A DNA stretch of 23,430 nt from Promethearchaeota archaeon (GTDB taxonomy: Archaea; Asgardarchaeota; Lokiarchaeia; Sigynarchaeales; SOKP01), in the NCBI GenBank assembly GCA_019058515.1, contig JAHPYY010000009.1:1-23430 (forward strand), read 5' to 3'. A program made the position numbers and the translations under genes. The first letter of the stretch is position 1, and the number at the start of each line of letters is the position of its first letter. The notes beneath the pieces are model-generated. The model was not told the origin of the DNA. It did no database searches and saw only the letters and a program-made list of their open reading frames with translations. Below, in pieces: positions 1 to 7,987 of the stretch.

Positions 1-2
1 GT

Positions 3-1232
3 ATTACGGTGTTCGTTTCAGCTTCGATAAATTTGTGCTTTGATATTGCTAGGATCGTAAAGCATATCAATATTAATTGCACCGTTTTGTTTGGAGGACG
101 GCATCCTACTTTCCAATCTGAAGAGGTTTTGAATAATAAATATGTAGACATTATAGTTAGGGGAGAAGGAGAAATTACTCTTCGAGAGTTAATATTAAAT
201 GGAGATCCTAAAAATGTAAAAGGTACCTCATACAAACTCAACGATAAGGTAATACATAATCCAGATAGGCTTTTAATACCTATGAAAGAATATAGAAATA
301 TTCGCATACCCGCCCGATCACTAGTGAAAAATAATCGATACAAACTTCTCACTATGAGGTTTGACACGATTGAAAGTTCTCGTGGTTGTCCGTATTCTTG
401 CAAGTTCTGTACGACTAATGTAGTAAATAATAATACATGGCGCCCGAGACCTGTAGATCGCATAATTAAAGAGTTAAAAATTATTTCAAATAACAGAAGA
501 ATAACCGACATATTTTTTGTCGATGACAATTTGACACATAAAACCACTCGAATTATAGAATTATGTGATGAAATAATCAAACTTAAGAAAAACGGAGAAA
601 TTAACGATTTTAAATTTTTTGCACAATTGAGAGTTGACGATTTAGTAAAATCACCAAATATGGTTAGTAAAATGGCGAAAGCTGGTTTTTGGGTGGTATT
701 CATTGGCATAGAAAGTACTAATGAAGAGACACTTAAAGATATACATAAAGGATTTACATTTCAAAAGGTATTACAAGCGTTACGGATTTTAAATCAAAAT
801 AATATCGTTTCTATAGGAAATTTAATTATAGGATGTGACCTAAACCAGACTGAAGAAGAAGTGAAGAGGGATATCTTGTTTATTAAAAAAATAGATGTTG
901 ATATGGTAACTCATGTTTTATTAACGCCTTTTCCTGGTAGTAAGACATTACAGGAAATGGAGCAACAAGGTTTAGTCGTAACAAAAGATTGGACAAAATA
1001 TACAGTTATGGAACCAGTAATTAAGACTCATAAACTAAATCCATGTCAATTGCAGAACCTTCTACACTATTCCTTTAGAGCAATAAAGTATGTTAATAAA
1101 AGGAGAAGCCTATTATATAAAATATATAAAACGAGAGGAATAAGGTTCTTTTTAAACCCCTTAAGGGTTTTATCATTTTTAAAAGCGTATCTAAATATTA
1201 AATCTCTTTTTATGGACGATTCACTCAATTAA
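3..1232 (+). CDS. B12-binding radical SAM protein, 5' end outside window
   Basis: The reading frame is open to the left edge, so the GTG at position 9 is probably internal and the protein is N-terminally truncated here. Counting from that GTG, residues 1-60 look like the end of a cobalamin-binding Rossmann domain (GGRHPT at 29-34, GEGE at 52-55). Residues 120-330 are a radical SAM barrel whose CPYSCKFC cluster (C127, C131, C134) has the CxxxCxxC spacing that binds the 4Fe-4S cluster. Such enzymes split S-adenosylmethionine and often methylate unreactive carbons or build lipids and cofactors with B12. The substrate cannot be read from the sequence. The basic C-terminal tail (YKIYKTRG and after) is typical of these cytosolic enzymes. 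The B12-ligand DxHxxG motif would lie upstream of the window. The next gene is convergent, so no operon partner is visible downstream. Confidence 0.88.
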   Translation: MTVFVSASINLCFDIARIVKHININCTVLFGGRHPTFQSEEVLNNKYVDIIVRGEGEITLRELILNGDPKNVKGTSYKLNDKVIHNPDRLLIPMKEYRNIRIPARSLVKNNRYKLLTMRFDTIESSRGCPYSCKFCTTNVVNNNTWRPRPVDRIIKELKIISNNRRITDIFFVDDNLTHKTTRIIELCDEIIKLKKNGEINDFKFFAQLRVDDLVKSPNMVSKMAKAGFWVVFIGIESTNEETLKDIHKGFTFQKVLQALRILNQNNIVSIGNLIIGCDLNQTEEEVKRDILFIKKIDVDMVTHVLLTPFPGSKTLQEMEQQGLVVTKDWTKYTVMEPVIKTHKLNPCQLQNLLHYSFRAIKYVNKRRSLLYKIYKTRGIRFFLNPLRVLSFLKAYLNIKSLFMDDSLN

Positions 1233-1433
1233 AATGTTATTAGAAGGTTATATATTTTCTCTTTTTTCGTTTATTCTACATCGGATTTTACGAATTTCCT
1301 CAATTCTTTTTTATACTTAAAATTTTCCTTGCTTGTAAGGAAATCAAAAATCATTTTATCACGTTTTTCTTTTCTTAATATTAAAATTAACTAGAGAAAT
1401 TATTCCATTATTATTAAGTTCTTGAGAATGAAT
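1233..1433. terminator. Convergent intergenic gap with hairpin and T-rich tracts
   Basis: This gap lies between two converging genes. On the plus strand T-rich runs follow the radical SAM stop (about 1251-1270). Further on, an inverted repeat has arms TTTCCTT (1324-1330) and AAGGAAA (1337-1343) around a 6-base loop. It could end transcription from both sides. That function is inferred from position; the repeat itself is directly visible. No gene was seen in the gap. Confidence 0.4.
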
Positions 1434-2576
1434 TTACTTTATTTCAAAATTTACTTGTAAGTACTCGTATTTGGAATTAAGGAGATTTAAAGTAGATTTG
1501 ACAAAATTTCTCAAATTTTCTGCTTGTTTGGGCTTCTCCAAGGCCTGTTCGTGGTAAAAATTGTGTATTTCTTTTCTAGTATCTTCAAATCCTTTCTGCT
1601 TTAACAAATTTTGCCAATGAATTGAAATATTTACAATTTGTTCTATCTTGCTGTTAGGGATTTTAGAATCGTCCAAAATCAAATCGTTATGCTTGTTAAT
1701 AGCTTTAGCTACACTTTCAAGGTGGTCTGCAATAGCCAAGGCATATCTACATAAGCTTATTATGTTCGAAATGGTTCTACTATTTCTGGTATTAATCGCT
1801 TCTTCAAACGCCGAGAAAGCATCCAACCACTCCTCTACATGATTGCCAGTAGCTCCGTCGTTAACCATCGCAACATTAATTATATCGCTTAAATCAACAT
1901 CATGTCCTCGCTTGATTTTTTTGCTGAAAATTTCTTTTAAATCTGAGCCTTCCAAGTAACTACCCGCCCCAAAATCTAAGAGTTGATTTAAATTATTAGC
2001 AGCGTATAATTCTTCAGTTCTACTCTCTCCGGTTATTGGATTTTGCCACTTAACTTTTTTTTCCCACTCTCCAGATTTTTTATTTTTAGTAAAACTACAC
2101 CCTTGTAGAGCTGACTCTAATAGATTAACTTGGAACGTCCAGAAATCAATATCATCGGTAAACCGCTTTCTCCTCCAATCTCTTGTAGTGTATTTTCCTA
2201 AGTACAATTTAAGAGTTCCTCTAACTAAAGAGTATTTTCCGTGTCTTAAAGCTTCGCGCGCTTCTTGACAATAAAGATCGGTTGGATCGTTTGAACATGC
2301 TTCTATTTTTTTCAATATAATTCTTGCTTCTTTTGCTATAATATCACAGGGAATATTTCCATCTGAAGGATAAGAACGACCTCCTCCCTCTATGTATCTT
2401 TCAAAAACCTCTAAATCATTTTTAGGTATAGAATACCATGGATTCTTAAATAATATTCGCGTAAACAGATAATGCGTCGTACCTGTCTCATCAGTGTGAG
2501 ATTCCGATGCTCTTACATCTCTTTTTTTGTCTCCCTTTTTCACAGAATCAGCATAAATGTCCCAAATGTCGTTCAT
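1434..2576 (-). CDS. AbiEii-like nucleotidyltransferase (orphan), long N-terminal extension
   Basis: This 380-residue protein has no obvious family at first glance, but three spaced motifs resemble the AbiEii/AbiGii-type nucleotidyltransferases. The first is RGTLKLYLG at 119-127, where these enzymes have GGTxLxxxYG. The second is RFTDDIDF at 138-145, the metal-binding RxSxDxD signature with D142 and D144. The third is KKIKRGHDVDLSDI at 219-232, matching the K...R...RDxxDL helix. About 110 residues precede the first motif and about 150 helical residues follow the third, so it is longer than a typical family member of around 300. Family members act as toxins that modify tRNA or other targets, or have unknown roles. 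No AbiEi-type antitoxin is adjacent. A TATA-like box about 27 bases upstream of the ATG suggests a nearly leaderless mRNA. The family call is inferred from motifs only. Confidence 0.55.
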   Translation of the reverse strand: MNDIWDIYADSVKKGDKKRDVRASESHTDETGTTHYLFTRILFKNPWYSIPKNDLEVFERYIEGGGRSYPSDGNIPCDIIAKEARIILKKIEACSNDPTDLYCQEAREALRHGKYSLVRGTLKLYLGKYTTRDWRRKRFTDDIDFWTFQVNLLESALQGCSFTKNKKSGEWEKKVKWQNPITGESRTEELYAANNLNQLLDFGAGSYLEGSDLKEIFSKKIKRGHDVDLSDIINVAMVNDGATGNHVEEWLDAFSAFEEAINTRNSRTISNIISLCRYALAIADHLESVAKAINKHNDLILDDSKIPNSKIEQIVNISIHWQNLLKQKGFEDTRKEIHNFYHEQALEKPKQAENLRNFVKSTLNLLNSKYEYLQVNFEIK

Positions 2577-2599
2577 CGATTAACAATTAGGAAATTGAC

Positions 2600-2608
2600 T
2601 TTTATATT
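2600..2608 (-). promoter_or_regulatory. TATA-like box for the AbiEii-like gene
   Basis: On the minus strand this reads AATATAAAAG-like. Its centre is about 28 bases before the ATG at 2576, so transcription would begin almost at the start codon, giving a leaderless mRNA. This is inferred from sequence and distance. Confidence 0.45.
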
Positions 2609-2682
2609 TTGTTTTTTTAAAATATAGAATAGTAAAAGATGATAAAATCTTCCTCATTATTGCGAATTTTTATTTTTATTAT

Positions 2683-3375
2683 GTGATATTAATATTTGTA
2701 ATGTCATTTTTTACCATATTTACGACGACACCTTGGGAATCGCAATCTGAAAAGTTGAGTGAAGTTAAGCTCCTCTCCACAAAAACTATTTTTAATGCGT
2801 TTCCCGTTCTTGAAAAGGAATTTTTAGACGATTTAAATATTCTAATTGCCGGAAAAAAACACTACTCTTGTTTTCAGACAATAAGGCGCGTAGTTGGACC
2901 AGATAAAGAAGATTATGATATTAAAAACTTCCGATTTATCTGGGTCTTTGACGAGAAAGATAGGTTTTATCAATATTTAATTCAAATTGCTGATTCAGCC
3001 CAAAACCAATCAAAAAGTATATTAGTTGCTGTTGCTCCTCCCGAGATTGGTAAATTGCTAAAGAATTATGGCGAGGATGCAATAAAAAAATTATTTTCAT
3101 TGATTACTACAAGTACAAAAATTCGTCTACTAATATATCTGTCTCCAAAAGGAAAATCTATTGCCGAAGAATTGAAAACCTACAATGTTTCTCAGAAAGA
3201 TCTTCATAACATGAATTATATTAGATCAATGGCCAATCGATATAATCTAAAAGGTCAATGGTTTCCTACTTTTGAATCCAGATGTCCAATTTGTAATAAT
3301 GTTCTTACTCCCCTTCAAGATTATCGCGTCGGATTTGGAAAACTAATTTGTCTAAAATGTGGTTACAAACAATAA
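2683..3375 (+). CDS. Unrecognised protein with C-terminal zinc ribbon
   Basis: The family is not recognised. The frame opens at GTG 2683, but an ATG at 2701 (seventh codon) is an equally good start and would remove a short hydrophobic stretch; neither has a clear ribosome binding site. Residues 40-165 look like a mixed alpha/beta domain (a run of strands and helices such as FRFIWVFD and KSILVAVAPPE). The last 30 residues form a zinc ribbon, with CPIC at 201-204 and CLKCG at 223-227. No catalytic motif is evident. A C-terminal zinc ribbon on an alpha/beta domain would suit a nucleic-acid or protein-binding role, but that is a guess. It is divergent from the AbiEii-like gene across a 106-base gap. 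Nothing links the two beyond position. Confidence 0.75.
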   Translation: MILIFVMSFFTIFTTTPWESQSEKLSEVKLLSTKTIFNAFPVLEKEFLDDLNILIAGKKHYSCFQTIRRVVGPDKEDYDIKNFRFIWVFDEKDRFYQYLIQIADSAQNQSKSILVAVAPPEIGKLLKNYGEDAIKKLFSLITTSTKIRLLIYLSPKGKSIAEELKTYNVSQKDLHNMNYIRSMANRYNLKGQWFPTFESRCPICNNVLTPLQDYRVGFGKLICLKCGYKQ

Positions 3376-3445
3376 TTAGAATGTGAATAGTTATTTATTC
3401 AAATTAATATTATTAAACGAAGATTAAATCATTTTTTAACCTAGT

Positions 3446-3453
3446 AAATATAT
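3446..3453 (+). promoter_or_regulatory. glpK: TATA-like box for the FGGY kinase
   Basis: AAATATAT lies about 50 bases upstream of the ATG at 3498. Transcription would begin near 3475, leaving a leader that contains the AAGGTGA ribosome binding site at 3481-3487, 10 bases before the ATG. Confidence 0.4.
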
Positions 3454-3497
3454 TATTTATCATTATTACTTCAAGAAAATAAGGTGAAATTTGACAT

Positions 3498-5030
3498 ATG
3501 TTTGTAGCGGCTTTAGATTTGGGTACATCTGGTGTTAGAACTTACATTTACGACACATCAGGGGCCATTATTGCAAGTGATTACAAAGAGTGGAAAAGTT
3601 ATTATCCCAGTCCTTCATATGTAGAACAAGACGCAAATCTATGGTGGGATGCTTTAAAAACTACTATCGATGGAGCTATTAAAAAAAGCGGAATAGATAA
3701 AGAAGAAATTATAAGCTTAAGCGTGACCAACCAGAGAGAAACCATAGTACCAGTAGATAGACAGGGCAAACCTTTACACAATGCACTCGTGTGGCAAGAT
3801 AGAAGGACAACAGAACAAGTTGAGTTCATCAAAAAAAAGATTGGTCCAGATAAAATCTATGAAATTACTGGATTGACTATAGATCCTTACTTTTCAGCGA
3901 CAAAAATCCTGTGGTTTAAGGATAATAAACCTGAAATATATCAAAATGCCCATAAATTCCTACTCGTCTCAGATTTTATTATTTATAAATTAACAGGAAA
4001 ATTTGTGAGTGATTTTAGCAACTTAAGTAGAACGATGCTTTTTGACATAAACAAACTAAGATATTCGGACTTTATATCCTCGGAATTAGAAATTGATTTA
4101 GATAAAATGCCGGAATCTGTAGAAAGTGGTGTAGACATTGGTGAAATTATCTCCGACGAAACATCTTTTGATAAGAAAACGCTTGTTGTTACAGGGGCGG
4201 GAGATCAACAATCCGCAGCATTAGGAGTAGGAGTGGTTTCTACTGGTGAAATCAAGTGTACCACTGGAACAGGGAGCTTTATTTTAGCCTACCAAGATGA
4301 ACCTAAATTTGATCCCGAGAAGAGAGTATTATGTAGCTGTCACGCTATTCCCGGAGCTTGGGTTCAGGAAGCTAGTATTTTCACCACAGGTTCTGTATTA
4401 AGATGGTTTAGAGATCAAATAGGGTATTTTGAAATAAGTACCACAGAAGAGGGACAGGATCCCTACGAAAAAATCATAGAAGAATCGGAAAAGTCAAACA
4501 TAGGAGCAAATGGACTAATCTTGATTCCTCATTTAGTGGGTGCAGGTGCTCCTTATTGGAACCCAAATGCTAAAGGACTTCTTTTTGGTTTATCCTTGGG
4601 TCACCAACGAAAAGACCTATATCGAGCAATATTAGAAGGGGTTGCATTTGAAATCAAGAAAAATATTGAAGTTTTCAAAAAACTTGGAATAGAACCAAAA
4701 GAACTAAGTCTAACTGGAGGTGGATCTCGATCAGATTTCTGGAATCAAATTATCTCTGACGTTCTAGGTGTTGTTTGCGTTAGAAATGTAATTGAAGAGG
4801 CTACATCTCTTGGAGCTGCGATTTTAGCGGCTTCAGGTGCAGGACTATTTCCTGATATAACGGAAGCTGCAAAAAACTTATGCAAAGTTGACAAAAAATG
4901 GGTACCAAACCAATTCAATCACGAAATCTACAATCAAATTTACCAGTTTTCTAATCTATTATATGATACTATAAATCAAGCAAAATTATACAAAGATTTT
5001 TCAGAAATATCGAATAAACAGATTAGATAA
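3498..5030 (+). CDS. glpK: Glycerol-kinase-like FGGY carbohydrate kinase
   Basis: It transfers phosphate from ATP to a polyol, most likely glycerol, giving sn-glycerol 3-phosphate in the cytosol. All FGGY elements are present: phosphate loop 1 (DLGTSGVRT, 7-15), the catalytic Asp in GDQQ (D236), phosphate loop 2 (TGTGS, 256-260) and the adenosine motif (TGGGSRS, 406-412). The residues that contact glycerol in E. coli GlpK all have counterparts: R80 and E81 in TNQRE, W99 in ALVWQDRRT, Y131 in DPYFSATK, and D236-Q237. The stretch SRTMLFDI is also GlpK-like, which favours glycerol kinase over xylulokinase. Length (510) is normal. An AAGGTGA site supports the ATG. It appears monocistronic, with its own TATA-like box and a T9 run just after the stop. 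Another polyol remains possible as substrate. No glycerol transporter or dehydrogenase is adjacent. Confidence 0.8.
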   Translation: MFVAALDLGTSGVRTYIYDTSGAIIASDYKEWKSYYPSPSYVEQDANLWWDALKTTIDGAIKKSGIDKEEIISLSVTNQRETIVPVDRQGKPLHNALVWQDRRTTEQVEFIKKKIGPDKIYEITGLTIDPYFSATKILWFKDNKPEIYQNAHKFLLVSDFIIYKLTGKFVSDFSNLSRTMLFDINKLRYSDFISSELEIDLDKMPESVESGVDIGEIISDETSFDKKTLVVTGAGDQQSAALGVGVVSTGEIKCTTGTGSFILAYQDEPKFDPEKRVLCSCHAIPGAWVQEASIFTTGSVLRWFRDQIGYFEISTTEEGQDPYEKIIEESEKSNIGANGLILIPHLVGAGAPYWNPNAKGLLFGLSLGHQRKDLYRAILEGVAFEIKKNIEVFKKLGIEPKELSLTGGGSRSDFWNQIISDVLGVVCVRNVIEEATSLGAAILAASGAGLFPDITEAAKNLCKVDKKWVPNQFNHEIYNQIYQFSNLLYDTINQAKLYKDFSEISNKQIR

Positions 5031-5039
5031 TTTTTTTTT
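5031..5039 (+). terminator. Poly-T terminator after FGGY kinase
   Basis: Nine consecutive T residues directly follow the TAA stop. Archaeal RNA polymerase commonly terminates on such U-tracts without a hairpin. Confidence 0.6.
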
Positions 5040-5106
5040 AAACTAATTCTAAAACTTCTCGTTTGGTTTTATCAAATTTTTTGCTTAGCATTTTTAGATA
5101 AACAAT

Positions 5107-5115
5107 TTTATATAG
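5107..5115 (+). promoter_or_regulatory. TATA-like box for the four-helix membrane protein
   Basis: TTTATATAG lies about 50 bases before the ATG at 5161. A start near 5137 would leave a short leader carrying GGTG at 5153-5156, close before the ATG. A second AT-rich element at about 5142-5150 is too near the start to act as the TATA box. Confidence 0.45.
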
Positions 5116-5160
5116 CCAGATAACCATTTTTTAAACATAACTTATAAAAATGGTGTTGTA

Positions 5161-5814
5161 ATGGGAGAAAAGTCATTTGAGTCCGCTTCTGAATCCAATG
5201 AGACGAATATTGCAACAAAAAACAAAACAAGCAAATTAAGCACTTTCTCTAAAGAGCAAAAAAATATTGCTTATGTTTTTTATGGAATCTTAGTCGTAGC
5301 ATTTATAGTAATTGTGGCTGGAGCTATAATGACCTTTGCAGATTTAGTAGCTCCAACTGGAAAGATAGACCTTTTCCTTTCTTTAACTTTAGGTTATCAG
5401 ATTTCGATTGTGGCGGGATTTTTAGCAGGATTGTTCTTTATGCTCGTTTTATTTTTTGGAATTTACAGAAAAGGAACTCTGGTGTTACTTAATGTGCTTT
5501 TTAAGAAAAGAGGGATTGAGTTACGTTATCAAAAAAGGTTAGCTGTAAGAATAGTAGCGGCAGGATTACTTTTAAGTCTTATAACAATATTACTGGGACT
5601 GTTATTTGCAATAGTTCAAGAATTTATATGGGGATCAATAGATTGGCCTTTTTCTTTAACAAGTTTATTAGCATCTCTTAGTATCGGTCAATTTATTCTA
5701 TTTCTCGGCTTTTTAATATTGTTAATTGAAAGTATTGTCTTATTTATCATTTATTTCTGGAGAAATGGATATTACTTAATCCTTAAGCTCATTGGAGGAC
5801 TTGAAAAAGAATAA
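5161..5814 (+). CDS. Four-helix integral membrane protein, unknown function
   Basis: The family is not recognised. A polar, Ser/Thr/Lys-rich N-terminus of about 34 residues precedes four predicted membrane helices (roughly 37-60, 79-101, 127-152 and 172-200) and a short C-terminal tail ending LEKE. The loop between helices 2 and 3 (102-126) is strongly basic (YRKG, FKKRG, YQKR), so by the positive-inside rule it is cytosolic, which would also place both termini in the cytosol. No Cys pairs, catalytic motif or signal peptide are seen. A GGTG sits 5 bases before the ATG. The gene has its own promoter-like box and a T-rich terminator, so it is probably transcribed alone. There is no basis for naming a substrate or partner. 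Confidence 0.8.
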   Translation: MGEKSFESASESNETNIATKNKTSKLSTFSKEQKNIAYVFYGILVVAFIVIVAGAIMTFADLVAPTGKIDLFLSLTLGYQISIVAGFLAGLFFMLVLFFGIYRKGTLVLLNVLFKKRGIELRYQKRLAVRIVAAGLLLSLITILLGLLFAIVQEFIWGSIDWPFSLTSLLASLSIGQFILFLGFLILLIESIVLFIIYFWRNGYYLILKLIGGLEKE

Positions 5815-5836
5815 TAAATAGTAGTAACAAATGAAT

Positions 5837-5855
5837 AAAAAAACACCTTTTTTTT
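5837..5855 (+). terminator. A-tract/T-tract terminator
   Basis: A run of seven A, a short CACC spacer and a run of eight or nine T lie 20-40 bases after the stop of the membrane protein. The arms could form a weak hairpin, and the T-run alone fits archaeal termination. Confidence 0.5.
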
Positions 5856-5927
5856 CCTATTTAATCAGCTTTTCTTTGGTTTACTAATAAACTATTAATT
5901 TATTAATACTGGACAAAAAAGATATTA

Positions 5928-6128
5928 ATGCACGAATTAGATCTCTTTACACTAGATAAAATAAGTATTTGTCCCTATTGCTCAAATGTTTACTATGAGA
6001 AATTTCAAACATCTTGCTTATGTAATGAAATTACTATATGTCCTGATTGCTGCGAAAAAGAAAGACTTATCCGAAATGTTCTAAGTATAAAGTATTTGTA
6101 TCGAATTTCCAAAAAAGTCCAAGATTGA
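5928..6128 (+). CDS. Small Cys-rich zinc-binding protein (66 residues)
   Basis: Seven of 66 residues are cysteine: CPYC at 15-18, CLC at 30-32 and CPDCC at 38-42, followed by a basic helical tail (residues 43-66). The spacing C-x2-C-x11-C-x-C-x5-C-x2-C suggests a compact fold binding one zinc, possibly two. It is not a full RING finger, because the last ligand pair is missing and there is no ligand His. It is also not a plain rubredoxin-type ribbon. The ATG has no clear ribosome binding site. The HerA-family gene begins 105 bases downstream on the same strand, so co-transcription is possible. The regular Cys pattern and the uninterrupted frame between terminator and HerA gene support a real gene. 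Function is unknown, with a protein or nucleic-acid adaptor as the likeliest class. Confidence 0.65.
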   Translation: MHELDLFTLDKISICPYCSNVYYEKFQTSCLCNEITICPDCCEKERLIRNVLSIKYLYRISKKVQD

Positions 6129-6233
6129 CTATCTATAAATTAAAAATTTTACAAGCCTTCTCTGTTTAAATCGTATCGCTTAAAAACTAATATTAATTCC
6201 TGATGGAAATTAAAATCTTTTAACAAGTCTCCT

Positions 6234-7757
6234 ATGAGTTCGAAAGTTGGAACTGTTTTTTATTTTAACCAAATACCCGATGTATTTCATTATCCCTTTG
6301 TAATAAAGAAGTTTGAAAAGACCCCCTATGTGAAAAAGGGAGTTTTTGTGTGTGTTAATACTGTTGAAGGAAGGCTAATTGGGGAAGTGGAGAAAATCAT
6401 ATTGTTAAACGAATATTTCTCAGATCCACTTACCATTAAATCTTATAACTTGAATAAAAACCCTAACATTCTAAAAGGTTTATTTCCAAGCGAAGATTTT
6501 GAGTTTGCGATTGCAATCGTCAAATGTCTCGGAATTCTCAAAGAATCCGAAGGTGCCACATCTAACAATATACAAATTACCCGTATGACATACCCTGCAA
6601 ATCCTGGTTCTGATGTATATTTAGTGGAAAATACAGTACTTTCAAAATTTCTTGGCTTTAACAACGAAAACGGATTATGCCTCGGTAATGTAAAGTCAAT
6701 CGGGCTTAAAGCAAACATAGATCTTAATCGCTTGTTGAATAAGCACTTTAGTATTTTATCAATTTCAGGAGGGGGCAAGAGTTATTTAAGTTCGATTATT
6801 ATTGAAGAATTAATGAGTCGAAAACTAGATCAGGGAACTCCTGCAATAATATTAATTGATGTGCATGGAGAATACGCGTATTTGAACGACATCGAGGATT
6901 TTGAAGGACGAAATCAATTTTATGATGGATCATATTGTCAAATTTCAGTCCCTAATTTAAATGCATGGGCGTTTAAAAAATACCAGGATAATATGAGCAT
7001 AGTTCAGGTTAGAGAATTATCAAAATACATTCAGAATCTTAAATCTTTAAAAGAAAAAAAGTATTCTATAAATGATCTTATTCAAACAATTGAAGAAGAC
7101 GAAGTTGCTAATAAGTCTACAAGATTAGCCTTGATTTCTTGGTTGACTGAGTTACAAAAGCTAACTATTTTCGGAAGCGAAGAAAATCCAATTCTCTCTG
7201 ATGTGGTTAAAGAGAGAGTATTGAGTGTGTTTTCGTTGGATAAAATCACCAACATCAGAAAAAAGCAGATAATTTTGGATTACCTCTGTTCTAGATTGTT
7301 CTACTTAAGGCGAATGAACAAAATTCCTCCTTTTCTTTTGATATTAGAGGAATCTCATCAATTTTGTCCAGAAGCTGCGCATTCTAAAGCTATTTCGAAA
7401 TCAATCATAGAAACTATCGCTCGTGAAGGGCGTAAATTCATGGCTTGTTTATGCCTAATAAGTCAAAGGCCAAAAAAATTAAGTACCACGGCTCTCTCTC
7501 AATGTAATTCGAAATTGATCCTCAACATTAAGAACCCTTACGACTTAAAACACTTAATGGACAGTTCTGAAGCAATTACAAAAGAATCTGTAGAGGTGGT
7601 ATCAAGGTTGAGCGTCGGTGAAATGTTATTAATGGGTAATGCAGTTAATTATCCAGTATTTATAGAAGTCAGGAAGAAGAAGTACGAACACTCGAAACAA
7701 GAGGAAAAATTAACTGATGTTTGCTTCAAGTGGCAAGATAAAATTCATTTGAGTTGA
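6234..7757 (+). CDS. herA: HerA-family hexameric ATPase (FtsK-HerA superfamily)
   Basis: HerA proteins form hexameric DNA translocases; the canonical one works with the nuclease NurA in DNA end resection. Residues 1-60 form the N-terminal HAS-barrel (GTVFYF, then GRLIGEVEKI). The ATPase domain starts with the Walker A SISGGGKS (176-183), in which Ser replaces the usual first Gly. It continues with Walker B plus the HerA signature IDVHGEY (208-214), the second acidic motif LEESHQF (371-377) and the SQRPKKL block (410-416). Where many relatives have an Arg before the NPxD motif, this protein has LILNIKNPYD (428-437), so the Arg finger may lie elsewhere. The length of 507 is normal. NurA is not adjacent, so this could be a paralogue with another partner. 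The 3' end overlaps the convergent gene by 13 bases. The ATG has no obvious ribosome binding site. Confidence 0.87.
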   Translation: MSSKVGTVFYFNQIPDVFHYPFVIKKFEKTPYVKKGVFVCVNTVEGRLIGEVEKIILLNEYFSDPLTIKSYNLNKNPNILKGLFPSEDFEFAIAIVKCLGILKESEGATSNNIQITRMTYPANPGSDVYLVENTVLSKFLGFNNENGLCLGNVKSIGLKANIDLNRLLNKHFSILSISGGGKSYLSSIIIEELMSRKLDQGTPAIILIDVHGEYAYLNDIEDFEGRNQFYDGSYCQISVPNLNAWAFKKYQDNMSIVQVRELSKYIQNLKSLKEKKYSINDLIQTIEEDEVANKSTRLALISWLTELQKLTIFGSEENPILSDVVKERVLSVFSLDKITNIRKKQIILDYLCSRLFYLRRMNKIPPFLLILEESHQFCPEAAHSKAISKSIIETIAREGRKFMACLCLISQRPKKLSTTALSQCNSKLILNIKNPYDLKHLMDSSEAITKESVEVVSRLSVGEMLLMGNAVNYPVFIEVRKKKYEHSKQEEKLTDVCFKWQDKIHLS

Positions 7758-7987
7758 TCTATTGCTTCCGGTCTTACGATTTTACTGTCCTTATTAAAAA
7801 CAATCATATTCTTGTTTTTAGAAACCCGATATACGTAGATCAATCCTAGACTTTCTAATTTCATGTAAAGCTCGTCAAGCATAAAACTATTTACATATGG
7901 GAATTCTTTTTTTAACAATTCCTCTAATCTCTTATCCAATATTTCGCCCTTGTTTCTTATTAGAATATCAACAATAAGGTTAATCAA
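7745..7987 (-). CDS. Small winged-helix-like protein, start uncertain
   Basis: The 80-residue frame from TTG 7987 reads as three helices followed by a beta-hairpin (LIYVYRVSKNKNMIVFN, residues 49-65), which resembles a winged helix. No family is recognised. The start is unclear: the TTG has no ribosome binding site, while a strong AGGTGA on the minus strand (8029-8024) lies 6 bases before an in-frame ATA (8017-8015), which would add ten residues. An in-frame TGA overlaps the AGGTGA, so nothing further upstream is possible. TATA-like DNA at about 8086-8102 could drive it separately from cdc48. It overlaps the end of the HerA-family gene tail to tail. A transcription regulator or small DNA-binding protein is plausible but unproven. 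Confidence 0.6.
   Translation of the reverse strand: MINLIVDILIRNKGEILDKRLEELLKKEFPYVNSFMLDELYMKLESLGLIYVYRVSKNKNMIVFNKDSKIVRPEAIDQLK

Noticed and set aside
1152..1175. Inverted repeat AAACCC-CTTAA-GGGTTT as a terminator
   Set aside because: It lies within the radical SAM coding frame, which continues for another 20 codons, so it is more likely a chance palindrome.
3498..5030. Xylulokinase
   Set aside because: GDQQ, TNQRE and DPYFSATK match glycerol kinase; xylulokinase usually has other residues at these places.
5928..6128. RING-type E3 ligase of an Asgard ubiquitin system
   Set aside because: The last Cys pair and the ligand His are missing, and no ubiquitin, E1 or E2 gene is in the window.
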